64,000 nt of DNA from Candolleomyces eurysporus (GCA_027579435.1 JANBPK010000824.1:28514-92513), one strand, 5' to 3'; positions 48,021-60,690 are shown, numbered from the stretch's first letter. Notes: generated from the sequence alone by a model not told the origin. Program-made: numbers and translations.

Positions 48021-49610
48021 ATGGCCTTGCCTCCTTCAACAGCGAATTGGCACTGGAAGAACAAGAACGTCACCCCATGGGCCAAGGACTGGCTGAAACG
48101 CGAGCTCACTACCCTCTCCGTCACTGGCGACAAGGAAGGCGAATCCGTATCGATTTCCGAAGTCACGTCTGTTGAGGGGGATGTCGAGCTTGGCCAAAGG
48201 AAGTCAAAGTACGCATCGTTATGGTGTTTTCGTGTCGCTGTATTTCTAACGCGGTTGGGCCCGTTACCTCGGACACAGATTGCTCACCATTTTTGACTGC
48301 GATGTGCGAATGCGATGGAGTGGCACGACTAGTACTGGGGATGAAGTCAAGGGAACGCTTTCTATCCCTGAAGTCTCCCATGAAATCATCTGCGATGGGC
48401 TTTCAGACTTTGTGGTGAGTGATACCTGTCAAACACGTCTCACCCACGTCATTGACCTTGCGCTAGTTCAACTGGGTCCTCGAAACAGCCTCGAACGCAG
48501 AAGTCAACGCTATCTACAAGCTCGCACGTACCCAGCTACAGTCTGCGATTGAGACCAAGCTCTCTACTCTGCCCGGGAGCATAATCGCGACCCATAGTAA
48601 AGACATCCATATTAGCGGGACCTCGACTCCAGTCAGCGGGACGGCTACACCTACTCCTGCGGCAGCCAAGGCTGCGACCCCTCTTGGTGCAAAAAAGGCA
48701 GCCCCTGAGACCACCAAGGGCGTCAACACCACGACTGTGACGGTGGAACCTACTTTCCAGGCCTCCGCGGATGACATCTATAGCCTGCTCACGGACGAGA
48801 AGAAGATCCCGGCTTGGACGCGAAATGCTGCAGTTGTACGTGAATCTTAACCTGTTCATGATACTTTAAGCTCGTTGTCTGACATCTCGCCAGTCCCAAG
48901 CCAAGCCAGATACCGAATATTCTCTGTTCGGAGGTGGTGTTAAAGGCAAATATGTCTCGCTGACACCCGGCAAGGAAGTTGTGCAGACCTGGATTTTGCA
49001 ATCCCCGACATGGCCCTCCGGACACGCTGCTACTCTCACTACTACCTTGGACCAGGGCTCGGACTCGACGAAAGTGACGTTCTCCCTCGCTGGTGTTCCC
49101 CTTGGTATGGAAGATGAGATTCGAAGGAATCTTGAGGGATACTAGTGAGTTNTTCCCCTCAACACCCTTCTGACGCTACGATGGCTGACTGGTGNGTTGC
49201 AGTGTACATGGTTTCAAGTCCATCGGGTATGTACCCATTTCCGTCTCACGACCTGTTCATTCTTCTTCTTCTCGCTCTCGTTCTTCTTCACCTCGCCAAA
49301 AACGTTCTTCCAAAAATGGAGCTGCGACTTTGCAGGAGGAAACTCTTCCTCCTCCTCCGTCTCTCTTCTTCCCAGCGGCTATCATCGGGACGCTTGTCCT
49401 TGTCGCTGCGTTGGCTGTCCCACTCCTCACTTCTTCCTCCACACCTATTCCGCCACGTTCAACGTGACCGTNACCCCTTCCATACACCCCATCTTCGTCT
49501 TCGCCTTGCTAAGTACTGCATTCGTTTTTGTGGATATTTATACTGATGTAGCTTATTTCTTTTTATTTAATATCGCNTTTTTTTGCTACAGGTTGGGCAC
49601 TGAACTGTGA
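48021..49610 (+). CDS. AHA1: Activator of Hsp90 ATPase (Aha1)
   Basis: Co-chaperone that stimulates Hsp90 ATP hydrolysis. The first exon encodes MALPPSTANWHWKNKNVTPW, matching the Aha1 start that includes the NxNxWHW-type motif. The N-terminal domain continues with SIPEVSHEIICDG and FNWVLETASNAEVNAIYKLA. An Ala/Thr/Pro linker leads to the C-terminal START-like domain (FQASADDIYSLLTDEKKIPA, VVQTWILQSPTWPSGHAATL, TLDQGSDSTKVTFSLAGVPL). The last two introns give YYVHGFKSIG joined to LGTEL and a stop at 49610. Five introns; the last (49227-49591) is unusually long and has coding potential of its own. The 3' half and flank of this gene recur as decayed copies at 58.8-61.7 kb. Confidence 0.93.
49227..49591 (+). 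other. Long last intron of AHA1 encoding a possible tail-anchored alternative C-terminus
   Basis: The intron starts GTATGT and ends CTACAG, about 365 nt, against about 50-60 nt for the others. Read through from the upstream exon, the frame stays open to 49467. It encodes a Ser/Arg-rich linker (RSRSSSPRQKRSSKNGA), a Pro patch and a hydrophobic segment (AAIIGTLVLVAALAVPLL), then a short tail and stop. Intron retention would therefore give an Aha1 isoform with a C-terminal membrane anchor. This is inference; no transcript evidence is available. Confidence 0.5.
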
Positions 49611-50425
49611 TTCAACTCTTTCAATGATCCCGGGTCGCTGGTGTCCANTGGAGGGTAGGGATGTAAGGTCCTTTGGTCGGTGTGGATGGGTTTTNCTCCC
49701 TCCTTCGTTCTCTGGGTTTGGGACTAACGCCGCTTATGTACCGTGTCTGGAAGTGTGNTGACAGGGAAGGTGATTAGGAAAGGGTAGAAGGTGAAGAAGA
49801 AGAAAGCAAGTCATTTTGTAGAGTAGTNGTTGTTTCGGGAATACACCGTTGCTTTTTTATGCCTTTTTTCCTGGTACTTGCGCTGCCACACCCGAATTCA
49901 GAGGCNGGATACTCGTTGTTTCAGGNATACACAGCTCTTTTGATTTTTACCNGGAGTCGTGGGCCAACTCTTNNTGCAAGCCCATGGGCGTCGGATCCAG
50001 GTACTGCAATCGGAATGCAGTGGAGAAANGGGGAGCTTAGAGTGAATGTAACGGGCGACAACCACGGTGCTTGCTATGATTGGGCGTGATGACGCTGCCN
50101 TTTGAATCGTGGAGAAGCCGTGACATGATCGTTTTNCCTNNAACTNCATCACTGAGTGGTGTCTGCTCCGCAATGCTATAAGGTGCCCGCGTTCATATGT
50201 CAAAACCGCCCCAGGGTCTGAGCATATTCAGTGGGTCTTATGACCTTGGGCGCCTTTCTTATGGATGCTACTATTTAATACNAGTGGGCACAGGNTACCN
50301 TCTGTTCTGTCATCTGCCTGTTCGNTTCTTCGTGCTCAAATGTGCTTACAGAGAAGGAAAAAATCTGACCGAAAAGGAGTGAGTTCCTCCATGTTCTGCA
50401 TGTTAATTCTGCCACTGAGGAGACG
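49611..50425. repeat. AHA1 3' flank, source of the dispersed repeat at 59.7-61.9 kb
   Basis: The stretch beginning at the AHA1 stop codon recurs downstream of giant gene C. Markers are 'gatcccgggtcgctggtgtc' near 49627, 'ctgggtttgggactaacgcc' near 49712, and a block at 50195-50260 ('gtcaaaaccgcccc', 'gggcgcc') that matches 60995-61060. It is rich in N positions. A short internal duplication is seen at 49830 and 49915 ('gttgtttcgggaatacac' and its variant). Confidence 0.65.
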
Positions 50426-53400
50426 ATGACAGCCTCGGGACTATGCAGTCGACGGCGGCGCGGCCGAGAAAGCGCAAAATCACGATACGAGGCTGAGGAT
50501 TCATNGAGTACCCCCAGCGCCTAATCAAGGATCCCCCACGTNCGAGGTGACAGCACGGAGCGATGGGGGCGGCGGAAGGGNGGAGCAGACGGCGAAGAAA
50601 GATCTCGAATTCAGATCGGACGCTCCCATCTGGTATCTTTACCTCGAAGACGCCGAGCGTGAGGCGAGGGATAGGATGGAGCTGTGGAAAACAAGCCTNG
50701 ACTCTCTTCTCATCTTCGTGAGTTTGGNATNATTCCTCNTNTGCCATGACTATTNTTTGANNCTGCNCTTGGCAGACCGGTCTGTTTGCTGGAATCGTNT
50801 CATCGTTTCTGATTGACGCCCGTCATGACCTGCAGGAGGATTCAGAGCAGAATCTCCTNGGCGACATACGGGACTCTCTACGAGGGATGCCAGTCGNCAT
50901 GGTCAGCATTCCAGTCTCACAGAAATGGATCAACGCTCTGTGGCTAATAAGNCTCTACATCACGGTCTCTGGCGCCATTATGGGCGTCCTAGCCAAAGCA
51001 TGGCTCGCGAAATTCGTGCCTGCTACCACGAGGCGTGAAGCTGACGATGCGTATAACCGGTACAAATTGGACAAACAGGCGAAGGTGTGGTATCTGGAGG
51101 ATGTCATCACCCTCGTGCCATTTCTTGTTCAANTCGCTGCGTTTCTTTTCCTGGCCGGGTTGATNCTTCAGAGCATTACCGACGATCAGACTCTTGGGCA
51201 CGCCCTTCTGGGGTTCTGTATAGTCGGATGTGCCACCTATCTCACTATGACCNTNCTTCCNTTGCTCGTTCCNACNTCGCCTTTCAATACCCCTCTNTCG
51301 GACCTCCTTTCATGGCTCNNCAAGATGTTCNCTGCCCTNATTGNCTGCNAGTGGAAGNGGNNNNNAAGTGGNCNTCGAAATACNAATCCGGAGTGAAGCC
51401 GGATAAAAACGANGGGTTGGCAGAGATTCTCTACAACAATCTNATCAAATCCTCGAAGNNGACACATGTCGACGAAGCNGCGGCTGAGATCGCTCNNCCG
51501 TCCTTCANCAAGAAGTGGATCGNNTATTTGTGTCGGAATGACTCTCCCNNCCATNTGCTAACGCGCTTCGCAAGATGCGCATTNACAAGAACTAATAATG
51601 CNACCGAGAGGGACGAGATACTANGTAACCATATACTCGCCNTTCTCCAATTTGTGGAACATCTCGAGGAGAAANTCGTNGCATCAATNGAAAAGAANAT
51701 ANCCGTCGAAGACGCGCTCAAGGATTACGAATCTCTNCTTCATGCTTTNCGAANATCGCTCGAGCACGAGTATCCCCTTCATCGCTGGAACAANCTGCCG
51801 GAGTCTCTNCGCCCATTATCATTTGGCCTCAGGACGCAAATTCTCAGCTTTTTAGGGCCACTCCCAGAATGTTGTCGGNAATCTAGCGACCGCGCACTTC
51901 TCGAGCTCGATTTTCATTCCAACGAGATATCCGACCGCCCTTGGGAGGTGGCTTCTCAAGATGTCCNTNCAGGTCACAGACTTCACTTCATGTTNGCTGC
52001 TTGCCGCGGCGTCCTGCAAGGGAAGAAAAACGTGAAGACCATCAGTACCTTCATTCTGAGCTTGTGCCTGGCCAAGAGTAAGTCTTTCTTCCGTACTGTC
52101 GGGGTGTAGTGTTGATACANGAGCGTAGTTGGCTGTGCTGCGTCGGAAACGGAGCGTACAAGCGAATGGAACATCGAAGAGACAGACCGCGTAGGCGTTG
52201 AAAAACTGGCACGGGAGTTCCTGTCTCAACTCTATGCAGCTATGGGTGCGTCTTTCCCCAGTGCATTCACAGGAAAGCCAACTAATTGGTCCTNCAGTAA
52301 CTGAATTAGAGGACATGGCGATGGCAGCACTGAACGAAGNNNTGTCGTCCCAATCCCCAGGTATCGAGCTTCTAGCTGGCCCAGCTATTGAAATTCCACG
52401 CCAGAACATGGTAAAGACGCTTGTCTCAGCATTAGCGTACCCTGCATTGCGTATCCACACCATCAAGATGCTCAGCCAGCTCCCTGACCTGAATTGTAAG
52501 AATCGTCTAATATTCCCTTGCCACGGTCTTGCTGACATGCCTGCAGCCGACTGGTTCAACTCGGAATCCGTTGAAGTCATCTCGAATGTGATCGTCTACG
52601 AAGACGAGGATGTCAGAAAGGATGGACTCAAGGTCCTAACCAAAGTCACAACATCTTCGAAGGAAATGATGACCTTACTTCTTGCCAGTGCTGAATCGGG
52701 ATTCAAGAGTCGTGAAATGCAGGAGTGCACAATCACGTTTTTAAAAACNATCTGGANCGGTATGTATCTACACAGGAGTGGGTAATCATTTCTCTCATAC
52801 CACCCCTTTAGATTACAGCAGCCAATTCGGCNCCCTTATCGACAAACTTGTTCCCAATTTGGTCGAGGTTGCCCTAGATGCGGACTCAGCAGACGTTCGC
52901 GAGTCTGCTTTGCGCTTGGCGGAGGATTTATGGGCGCAAGGTGATTTTCCTTCAATTTTCGCGTGCCCTCTCAATTTCATACCCGCATTTTCGCAGAATC
53001 CCGAGTCGATATAAGGGAAGCCGTAGCCAATACCCTCAGCGCAGGATTGGATTCGGAGCCTGGGGATCGTTACCATATCTTGAACGACCGCATCTTGAAC
53101 GACCTATCCGAACTTCTGAAAGATGGATCGAAAGATGTTGCNGAAAAGCTGCCGTTCNCGTTTCCATGGCGCTCCAACATCATTGACTTGTTTCACGACG
53201 TACTTCCCGTTATCTTCGAGAAGATTGTCNGGGCAGCCATCNNTGATGCCGACGACTCAGTTNGTAAAACGGCTCAGACCCTGCTCAAGGAACTNAGCAA
53301 CGACGGTAAGNTCAATATCCCGTGCATTTGATTGACTTCAACTTGTATACTCACATATTGCAGATCGCACCAGTGGCTCGCTGAAGGTTGATGCGCTAGC

Positions 53401-56400
53401 TTGGCTAGAAACTGCTGCTACGGATCCCAGTTGGCGCAATAACGCTGTCCTCGTGTTAGAAGCTGTCGTAAATCATCGTAAGTGATTGCGGCTTTCCCGG
53501 ATTTGTGATTTGACAAATGGCAATACGCTAGCCGACCTCAAAAGCGAAGCTCTTCTCAAAAAGTTAGTTGAGTGGGCTGGTAGGGACGAAGACGATAATG
53601 TTCGACGCTCGTCCGTCAAATTGGTTTCAACCATCTGCAAAGAGCAGGATCTGACCTGTGCGTTAACTTGCCCGAATTNTGGAATGAGTTTGCCTGAACT
53701 CTCTTACAGCGGGCATGCTAGAGGTGGTGAAGTTAGCCATTTTATCGGTTAAGGATATCGTCGTCGAGGAAGGATATTTGAACTTGCGCGTCCTCTGGAT
53801 TCAATTCTTAAGCAACATAGTCACACATGGTGCGCTTGCTCCCCATTGCATCCATATAGTGCTCCTTCACTAAAATCCGCGTAGTGTCGTTTCCTCAGGG
53901 TGTTCTGTTCCTTCTCGAACTTTGGAGTAATACAGATGCCACGTCGGACTTGTGGAGTAACCCCCCTGAAAGTTTGATAGTGCTGGCAGAGCACGAAAAT
54001 GGTGTGTGCAGCAGTACCTATTACTGTAAATGCTCGTTATGACTCCTTCCAAGCTCAAGAACTCGAATCAAACATCAAAGCACTTGAAAGTGCGTTACCG
54101 CAGAGTCTTAAGGTCTCCTTGGGTGGGTCGCGTCGTCTCAGCTGGCGCAACACAGTTGAATGGGTCAAGCTATTGGTGGCTCTGTCAAAAAGAAGTAAGC
54201 TGCCACACCCCCTACCGATGAAAACAATCTGACCTTTGCCGTCTCAGCCAGCCTGAAGGACCCTGCTGACAGCATTCTTCAAGGCATTGCGCAGGACTTG
54301 AAGGAGGACATCAAAGACAGCATCAAAGTAGCGAAACCTACTCTGGAACGTTCAGAACCAGATTCAGATGCACAGGACCCTTGGGGAGAGGGTAATGAGG
54401 GTGAGGACGATGGTGAGTATCCACCTTCATACAAGGCAATTTCGACTCAGCTCCTACGAACAGACGCGGTGGACTATATGCCCGAGTCGAAACTCAAGGT
54501 GCCTCTACGCAGACTACTATACGAAGTCGGTTGGTTCGGCCGAGTGGCTTGGGTCGAGATCCTTGGAATCATTGCTGCACACTGTAAAGACTTGGACTTT
54601 CACTTTTTCACTTATATGCTCACACCACTTCTCTAGTCTCCCTCGACGTCCAAGATGCACCAGCCATACTTTTCCAAGTAGCAAAGCACGACCTTGATAC
54701 TGACGTTCGATCCCCTTGTCTCAAATCCCTATTCGAACTCTCGAAGCTGCGTAAGTACACGCACCTTCTGGCTACACCCTCCTGGAGTAACAAAATGTCA
54801 ACCAGCCGACGTAGGAAGGCTTATTCCAGTCAACGACATTGTCAACAGTTTCGATTACTTTGTCGAGAGCCCATCTTGGAGGATACGCTTCGCCTACATG
54901 CGGTTGCTATCCTCGGTGGGGCTCTTGAGAGATGGTGAGATTCGCCAATTATTTGTTCCAAGAACCTCTTTAACGTGATGGTTACAGGTGAACTGTCGAG
55001 CGAAGTTCTCCAGAAACTCTCGAGGCAGGCGCTATCAGATCCCGACTACGACTGTCGCTCCGCAGCCCTTAATACCTTTTCGCGTCTAGTTGAAGTCGAG
55101 GATCCAGAGAGTGATTGGGGCCTATCGCGGAGAGAAAAATATCGTCTACATGCGGTGAATATGCTGGAAAACCATTTTAGCACTGGCCTTACGGACGGCG
55201 AAAGGGTGGTACGTCAATCTTGGATCAAATTGGCTGCTATTCAAGTTAAAGACGGTGAGGGCACAAGCGCAGCAAAGTCTATCTGTAAACCTAACTCCCT
55301 CTTGTAGCCAGATTTATCGGTCTCCGTGGGCTCTTCAATGCGGTGATTAAGGACGATGATCCCGATGTTCGGGCTGATGCGATGAAGGCATTACGAGACC
55401 TTATCGACGATGGTAATGGTTCAACTTGGATATTCAACATCTCCCAAACTGAATAGTTTTTGAAGCTAAGTTTAGGGCATCAAGTGCAGCGAAATTAGGG
55501 ACACAGTTCGTTTCTGCACTCGGCGACAAAGCTCCGACAGAACGTGCTGAACTGGTACTGAAAACGATTACAGCACCGCCTGAGCCAGAAGAACGACACA
55601 TAGAGCGACATCAACAGTGGATTCAGATAATTTTGTTACTCGGTGGGAACGGCTTGTACTGATCACTGGCAGCTCAAACTCAAACATCACATTTTAGTTG
55701 AATTCCAATCCTTGCCTAGCCTCATTGAAGTGGCGATCAAGGAGAAAACCAGCAAGGCTACTTTCGAATCTCAGGATGCGCTATATTCCCTATTTCGGAA
55801 TGAAGGTAATTTATTCTTCCCTGAGCTTCAGCTGGAAGTTATTAATCGCCAGGCCAGTAAGACTCCCCGATCAGATCGACATCATAATGCCTCGAGCCGT
55901 CGAATCAGCTCTCAAACCCGAGGTGAGGCCCAACGCCCGTTTAGCCACGATAAATCTATTTGGTCGTCTGATCGGATGTGTCCGTGGTCACGGTGAGTAA
56001 GCTTAGATGTTGATTGTCCTGACACGAAGCTCTAATCGGTGCAAAGGTGATACCCATACCCAGTCCATATACGAAAACCTCTTGGGACGGAATAGTGCGT
56101 GTATTGTGAGCAATCTTACCTCTTCCCTGCCTCATTCCTTCCCACAGGCGATGCGGCAATCATTTCTCGATTAGCGGATATCGCGATCAAAGATGATGAA
56201 GACACCTTGCGAAGTGCTGCCCTGCACGTTTTGAAGTCGGTTTATGAGACTGAAAATCGTACGCCAGTCTGAATGTCTTGGGCGTAACATTCCACGTTGA
56301 CTCAATTATCCAGCGGTTCTAACCTCCCGATTCCGGGAAGCCATCAAAGAGTCTTTGTCTAAGGTTATTGACAATTCCTTGAAGGATCAAGAAAACCCCG

Positions 56401-57904
56401 GAGGTCGTAGAAACGCAGTGTCAGCTGTGAACATCCTGACCCAGGGTAACACGCCTGGTAATGTCTCCTCAGTTTCCTACAACGCTTCAAGTGTAACATG
56501 ATTCGTAGATCAGTTCAGTGGTATTGTTTCACCTTCGATCCCTCAATTGTTGAAGATTGTTTTTGTCGAAGGAGATAAAAACCTGAGTGAAAGTGTGAAA
56601 AATGGTCTCTTCGGTAATTTGAAGATCTCCACTCCAGAGAGTGAGTCAGAACATCCTGATATATAGCAAGACTTGCTGATGACGGGAACAGCGAAACTCA
56701 GTCACGACGTCTTCACCGCAATTCCTTCAGTTGCAACAACGATCACACCCCCTAGAAAGGCTATCCTTTTGCAACTTGCTGATTCCCGTAAATACCCCTA
56801 CGCAATTCATTGTACTTTCGATTACGACACTTACCGCGTGCTGCAGTTCCGATCGCAAACAATACCGCTGCTACTAGGATCGTCAACGCCTTGACCCCGA
56901 TGCTGCGAAGCACATCATTTATTGCTCGTCAAACGGCTATCGAAATCCTTTCGAAACTGTATAAAAGGCATTGTAAGTCATACCAAAGCGGTGACCGTTC
57001 ACCATATGCTCAACTGGTTTCCAAGCCCGTTCAAGGGCGTGGATCGTTGATTCAGCCATACCAGAGATCATACCTTTGGCATTCGATGACACAGACGGGG
57101 CTGGAGAAACACGCATCACTGCGATTCAGTTGCTCGTAGCCCTATTATCAGGGCCTAGTTGTAGGTATATGCCAACCTAGTACTGCTTCTAGTCACTCAC
57201 TCGTTTTTTTGTTCCTAGCATTGGAGAGTGTTGGAGAAGGGCAGCCAGAACGGTCAACCGCGACCGTTAGCCCCGTGCTCAAGCAAACTACACCCTTGGC
57301 AACGAGGTTTATGTCCCTGCTTCAAATTGAACAATTGAGACCATCTGTGTCAGCCTTACTCTCGCTCATGTCTCGAGATCCTGCTGGTAAGGAACTACTT
57401 TCGAGGGAAAAGATCTAGATCGTTTATTGGTCACGCTTTCAGTCCGCCACCAAATCACGCAACGCGTAACTTCTATGGCCCTCAGCTCTGACAACCCTGC
57501 ACTTGGGGGTCACGTTGAGTTACTCACTCGCCTCATCTCGGACGGTGCGTTCAGTCCCACGACTCCCCTACCAGTGTTAGTTCGATCCCATTCTCAAACC
57601 TGAAACAGGACGTTTGGGCGAGGAAGCGACAGACTACATGATCCTTTTCCTGGTACCAGCATTGGTCACTCGCCCAAAACTCGCTCAATTTAAGTTCAGC
57701 GTTGTGACTGCGCTTTGGTGTCGGTACGGCCGCCGGACTCTGAAGAATGACGACGCGGTGAGACATAAGGAACTCCTTGAGTGGTTCACTCGCGCTTTGT
57801 TCGGGAGGCATGTCTTACCGTACGAAGCCACAACATGGCGTAAGCGAGTGAAACCATGGCTCGAGATGGTGACCAGGAGTGGCCCAGGGTCGCCCCCTAC
57901 TTGA
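50426..57904 (+). CDS. Giant DUF6535-HEAT repeat membrane protein, copy C
   Basis: Third full-length member, on the opposite strand to A and B. The start is uncertain: an ATG at 50426 gives a basic leader, but an N at 50505 interrupts the frame before EFRSDAPIWYLYLEDAEREA. The exon at 50777-52079 carries DUF6535 (TGLFAGIVSSFLIDARHDLQ, VSGAIMGVLAKAWLAKF). HEAT-like units follow, such as 'KDDDPDVRADAMKALRDLI' near 55350 and 'KDDEDTLRSAALHVLKSVY' near 56200, in exons separated by short introns. The final exon ends with VTALWCRYGRRTL...WFTRALFGRH and a stop at 57904. Many N characters in 50.4-53.3 kb hide residues, but the frame is kept across them. Function unknown. Confidence 0.82.
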
Positions 57905-58829
57905 TCATGAGTTATCCTTGACATTAGTGTACATATTTATTCGTTTGAAACGGCTTAGGCGCTTACCAGTCAGTAACTACAAGCTTTGTTCACATGCCCG
58001 TATCCCCAAAATCCAGATTTCCAGATTGGTACGAGAACGATGGGTCGTATATACTAGGTTCGGGGCAATCCCTTCGGTCTAGACGTGGGGACATCCTTCG
58101 AGGGTGCTATGATGTTTGTATACCCTTGTTTGTGCGGCGAGCTGAAGCCAGATATCAGGCAGTGGAAGCTGGACGAGGTGGCTTCGGCGATCTCGTCGGT
58201 CGTGGAGAGAGAGCAAGGATACATGTGGGACATCGTCCTTGTGCTTTGCCTGGGGGCCAGAAGCCCGGTACGCCATCATGGCCAGCCGGCGTCTGAGAAG
58301 CAAGCTAGTCTAGCGATGCGAAGGTGCTGGATGGCGTCGAAAGAATGCTCATTTCAGCCCAGCGCGTTGTTTGGTCACTTGCAGACCAAACAATGCGGAC
58401 CGGCGGTCGCCCTGGATCGCTGGCGTGACGATGTGTGGAGAATCCGCCCTTGCATCTGCCATGAAAGCCGTTCGTCTGTCATCATTGCCGTTATAAGCCC
58501 TCCCCAGCGTAGTCCCTTTTCTCTGTGTAACTGGAATATGGAGTACTGTTGCCTGGTCGTGACCGAAAAAAACCCTTCACTAACCACAACCGTATGACAC
58601 TTTGATTCTAGACAAACCCATTGCTCGGCGACGAATGACTGAATCAAAAATTTTGCTCTATGGGCTGCTTTGACATACATCCACCGCATTGGCACCTCCT
58701 CATGGCGTCGTACCGAAACAATCCCTGATGAATATGCACCAAGATACCTACACGTACCTTTGAAACCGAACCACCACGCGCTAATAGCAAGCAAAAAATG
58801 GCCGAATCCGCACCACATCCTATGTCAGT
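57905..58829. other. Intergenic with one unsupported open frame
   Basis: A plus-strand frame at 58085-58597 is open for 170 codons but shows no family resemblance and its second half is not protein-like; I do not call it a gene. Otherwise nothing recognised up to the start of the AHA1-like pseudogene. Confidence 0.4.
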
Positions 58830-59739
58830 TTCGACAACGACACCTGCTTCCGCAGTAGCTAAGCCTACTGCCCCTCCTGCTGCAAAGAAGACTGCTACTG
58901 AGACTATACGAAGGGCGTCAACTTGAGACGATTGTAACGGCGGAACTCGACATCTACAGCCTGCTCACGGACAAGATTGTGACTTGGACGTAGAATGCTG
59001 CAGTTGTACGTGAAACCATGTGCTTTTGCGCTTGTTATCTGACATTGTAATTGCAGTCTGTAGTCCCAAGCCGAGCCGGATACCGAACACTCTTTGTTCG
59101 AAGGTGGCCTCAAGACAAGTATGTCTCGTTAGCACCTCGCACGGAGATCGTGTAAACTTGCATTTTGCGAACCCCAACATGGTACCCTCACTACTACCTT
59201 GGACCAGGGCTCGGACTCGACGAAAGTGATACTCTCCCTTGCTGGGATTGTCCTTGGCATAGAGGGCGAGGTTCGAAGGAATCTCAATGGATAACAGTCA
59301 GCTCTTTCCTTTAGTCTCACTCTTTTCGACGCCACAATGGCCGACTGATGAAATTGAGTGTGCGTGCTTCCAAGTCTATCAGGTATGTACTCAATACCGT
59401 CTCGCAGCCTATTAATTCTTCTCGCTCTCGTTTCTCCTCCCCTCTCCAGAAACTTCTTCCAAAATTGGAGCTCTGACTTCGCAAGAGGAGGCTCTTCCGG
59501 TCGTCTCGCTTCCTTCCAGCGGCTATCACCGGGACACCGGTCCTCGTCGTCGCGATGGCTGTCCCGCCCTCCGGCCCTATTCCGCCACGTTCAATGTGAC
59601 CGTAAACCCCTCCATATACTCCATCTTCGTCTTCCCCTTGCCAAGTACTGCATTCATTTTTGTGGGTATTTATATTGGCTTAGCTTCCTTTTTGATATTC
59701 AATGTTGCGTTCCGCTGCAGGTTGACCACTGAACTGTGA
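58830..59739 (+). pseudogene. Decayed copy of the AHA1 3' half
   Basis: Aligns with AHA1 from the Ala/Pro linker to the stop codon, including both last introns. Marks of decay are a stop in place of the Arg codon in the segment equivalent to PAWTRNAAV (TGG ACG TAG near 58985), loss of the linker frame with a TGA near 58923, missing segments in the strand-rich part, and an altered last exon ending 'accactgaactgtga' at 59739. The long last intron is also copied (59395-59720), with partly conserved coding potential. The N-terminal half of AHA1 is absent. Confidence 0.88.
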
Positions 59740-60140
59740 TTCAACTCAATCCACCATCTTAGATCGCTCTGGTGTCCAATGGAGGGTAGGAATATGAAGT
59801 CTGTTGATCGGTTGAGCTACGTTTGTCTCCTTCGCTCTCACTCTCTTTCCCCTTTGTTGTCTGGGCTTAGGACTAACACTGCTCCTGTACCGTGTCTGGA
59901 TCGTCAAAGTGCGGTAAAGTTTTGCAGGATCGTCGCTGGGAAAGGGGATAAGTGAAGACGAAAGAAAGCAAATTTGCAGAATATTCCTTGTTTCGGGATA
60001 ACACCGTAAGTTTTCTTGTTTTCTGTGCTTTCAATTCTCGGTCGCTGGTGTCCTGTCTAGGGTAATAATACCGTAAGGTCNTTTTTTTTTTTCAGCTCGA
60101 TTTGTCAGTCAGCGACTCTCATCCTCCCTGGTTCTCTGGG
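59740..60140. repeat. Second copy of AHA1 3' flanking DNA, with partial third copy
   Basis: Directly follows the pseudogene stop and matches 49611-50000 in order ('ggtgtccaatggagggtagg', 'aggactaacactgctcctgt', 'gtttcgggataacaccg'). A partial repeat of the same flank restarts near 60035 ('ggtcgctggtgtcctgtc') and continues to 'ttctctgggtttgggatgaa' near 60140. Confidence 0.7.
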
Positions 60141-60299
60141 TTTGGGATGAAGTATGCTCAACCGAAAGTGTGGTCCATCTCGATCCTTAGGGGGTTGATT
60201 CGGCTTTGGGAAAGGGGTTGCTTCTTTTTTTCTTCCCTGATGGCATTAGAAGGCTTGTACTTGAGTGAGGGGTTAGTGCTCGGCGCTCAGGCATAGTAC

Positions 60300-60690
60300 G
60301 ACTTGAAGTCGAGGACTTCCGAGCAGTCCGCGTTCTCGTCAGACCATTTACGTGTCTGCAAACTGCGCGATGGTCCCATTCCATAAGCGTACCCTCAGAA
60401 TTCTCTCCGTTCTTTGGATTTAGGACTAATAGCGCCAACCGAGTCTGGACCGTGATCGTTGGGTAGCTCGACCGCTGTCCTCCTAACACCAGCGCAAAAA
60501 ATTAGTAAAAACAACAGGTGTTCCTGAGCGACCAGCATTCTACAGGTCTATACAGAAGATCCTTCAACTTCCCCACTTTCCAGCTACAAGTCGACCTTCC
60601 GAGGAGTCCGGAGTTGCTTATCAGACCATTCAAGCGCCCAGTGCAAATTTATGGGGTGTCCGCTGAAGATGTACCCTAAATCTTTGTTTG
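60300..60690. repeat. Two copies of a 'gaggacttccgagcagtcc' repeat block
   Basis: The block at 60310-60540 is repeated as a shorter variant at 60585-60680 ('gaccttccgaggagtcc', 'cagaccattcaagcgcccag') and as a long copy at 61718-61945. Each carries 'cagaccatt' at a fixed distance; the two long copies also share 'ttctttggattt(a/g)gga'. Confidence 0.6.

Noticed and set aside
58085..58597. 170-codon plus-strand open frame downstream of giant gene C
   Set aside because: No family pattern, second half not protein-like, and no comparable frame behind copies A or B.
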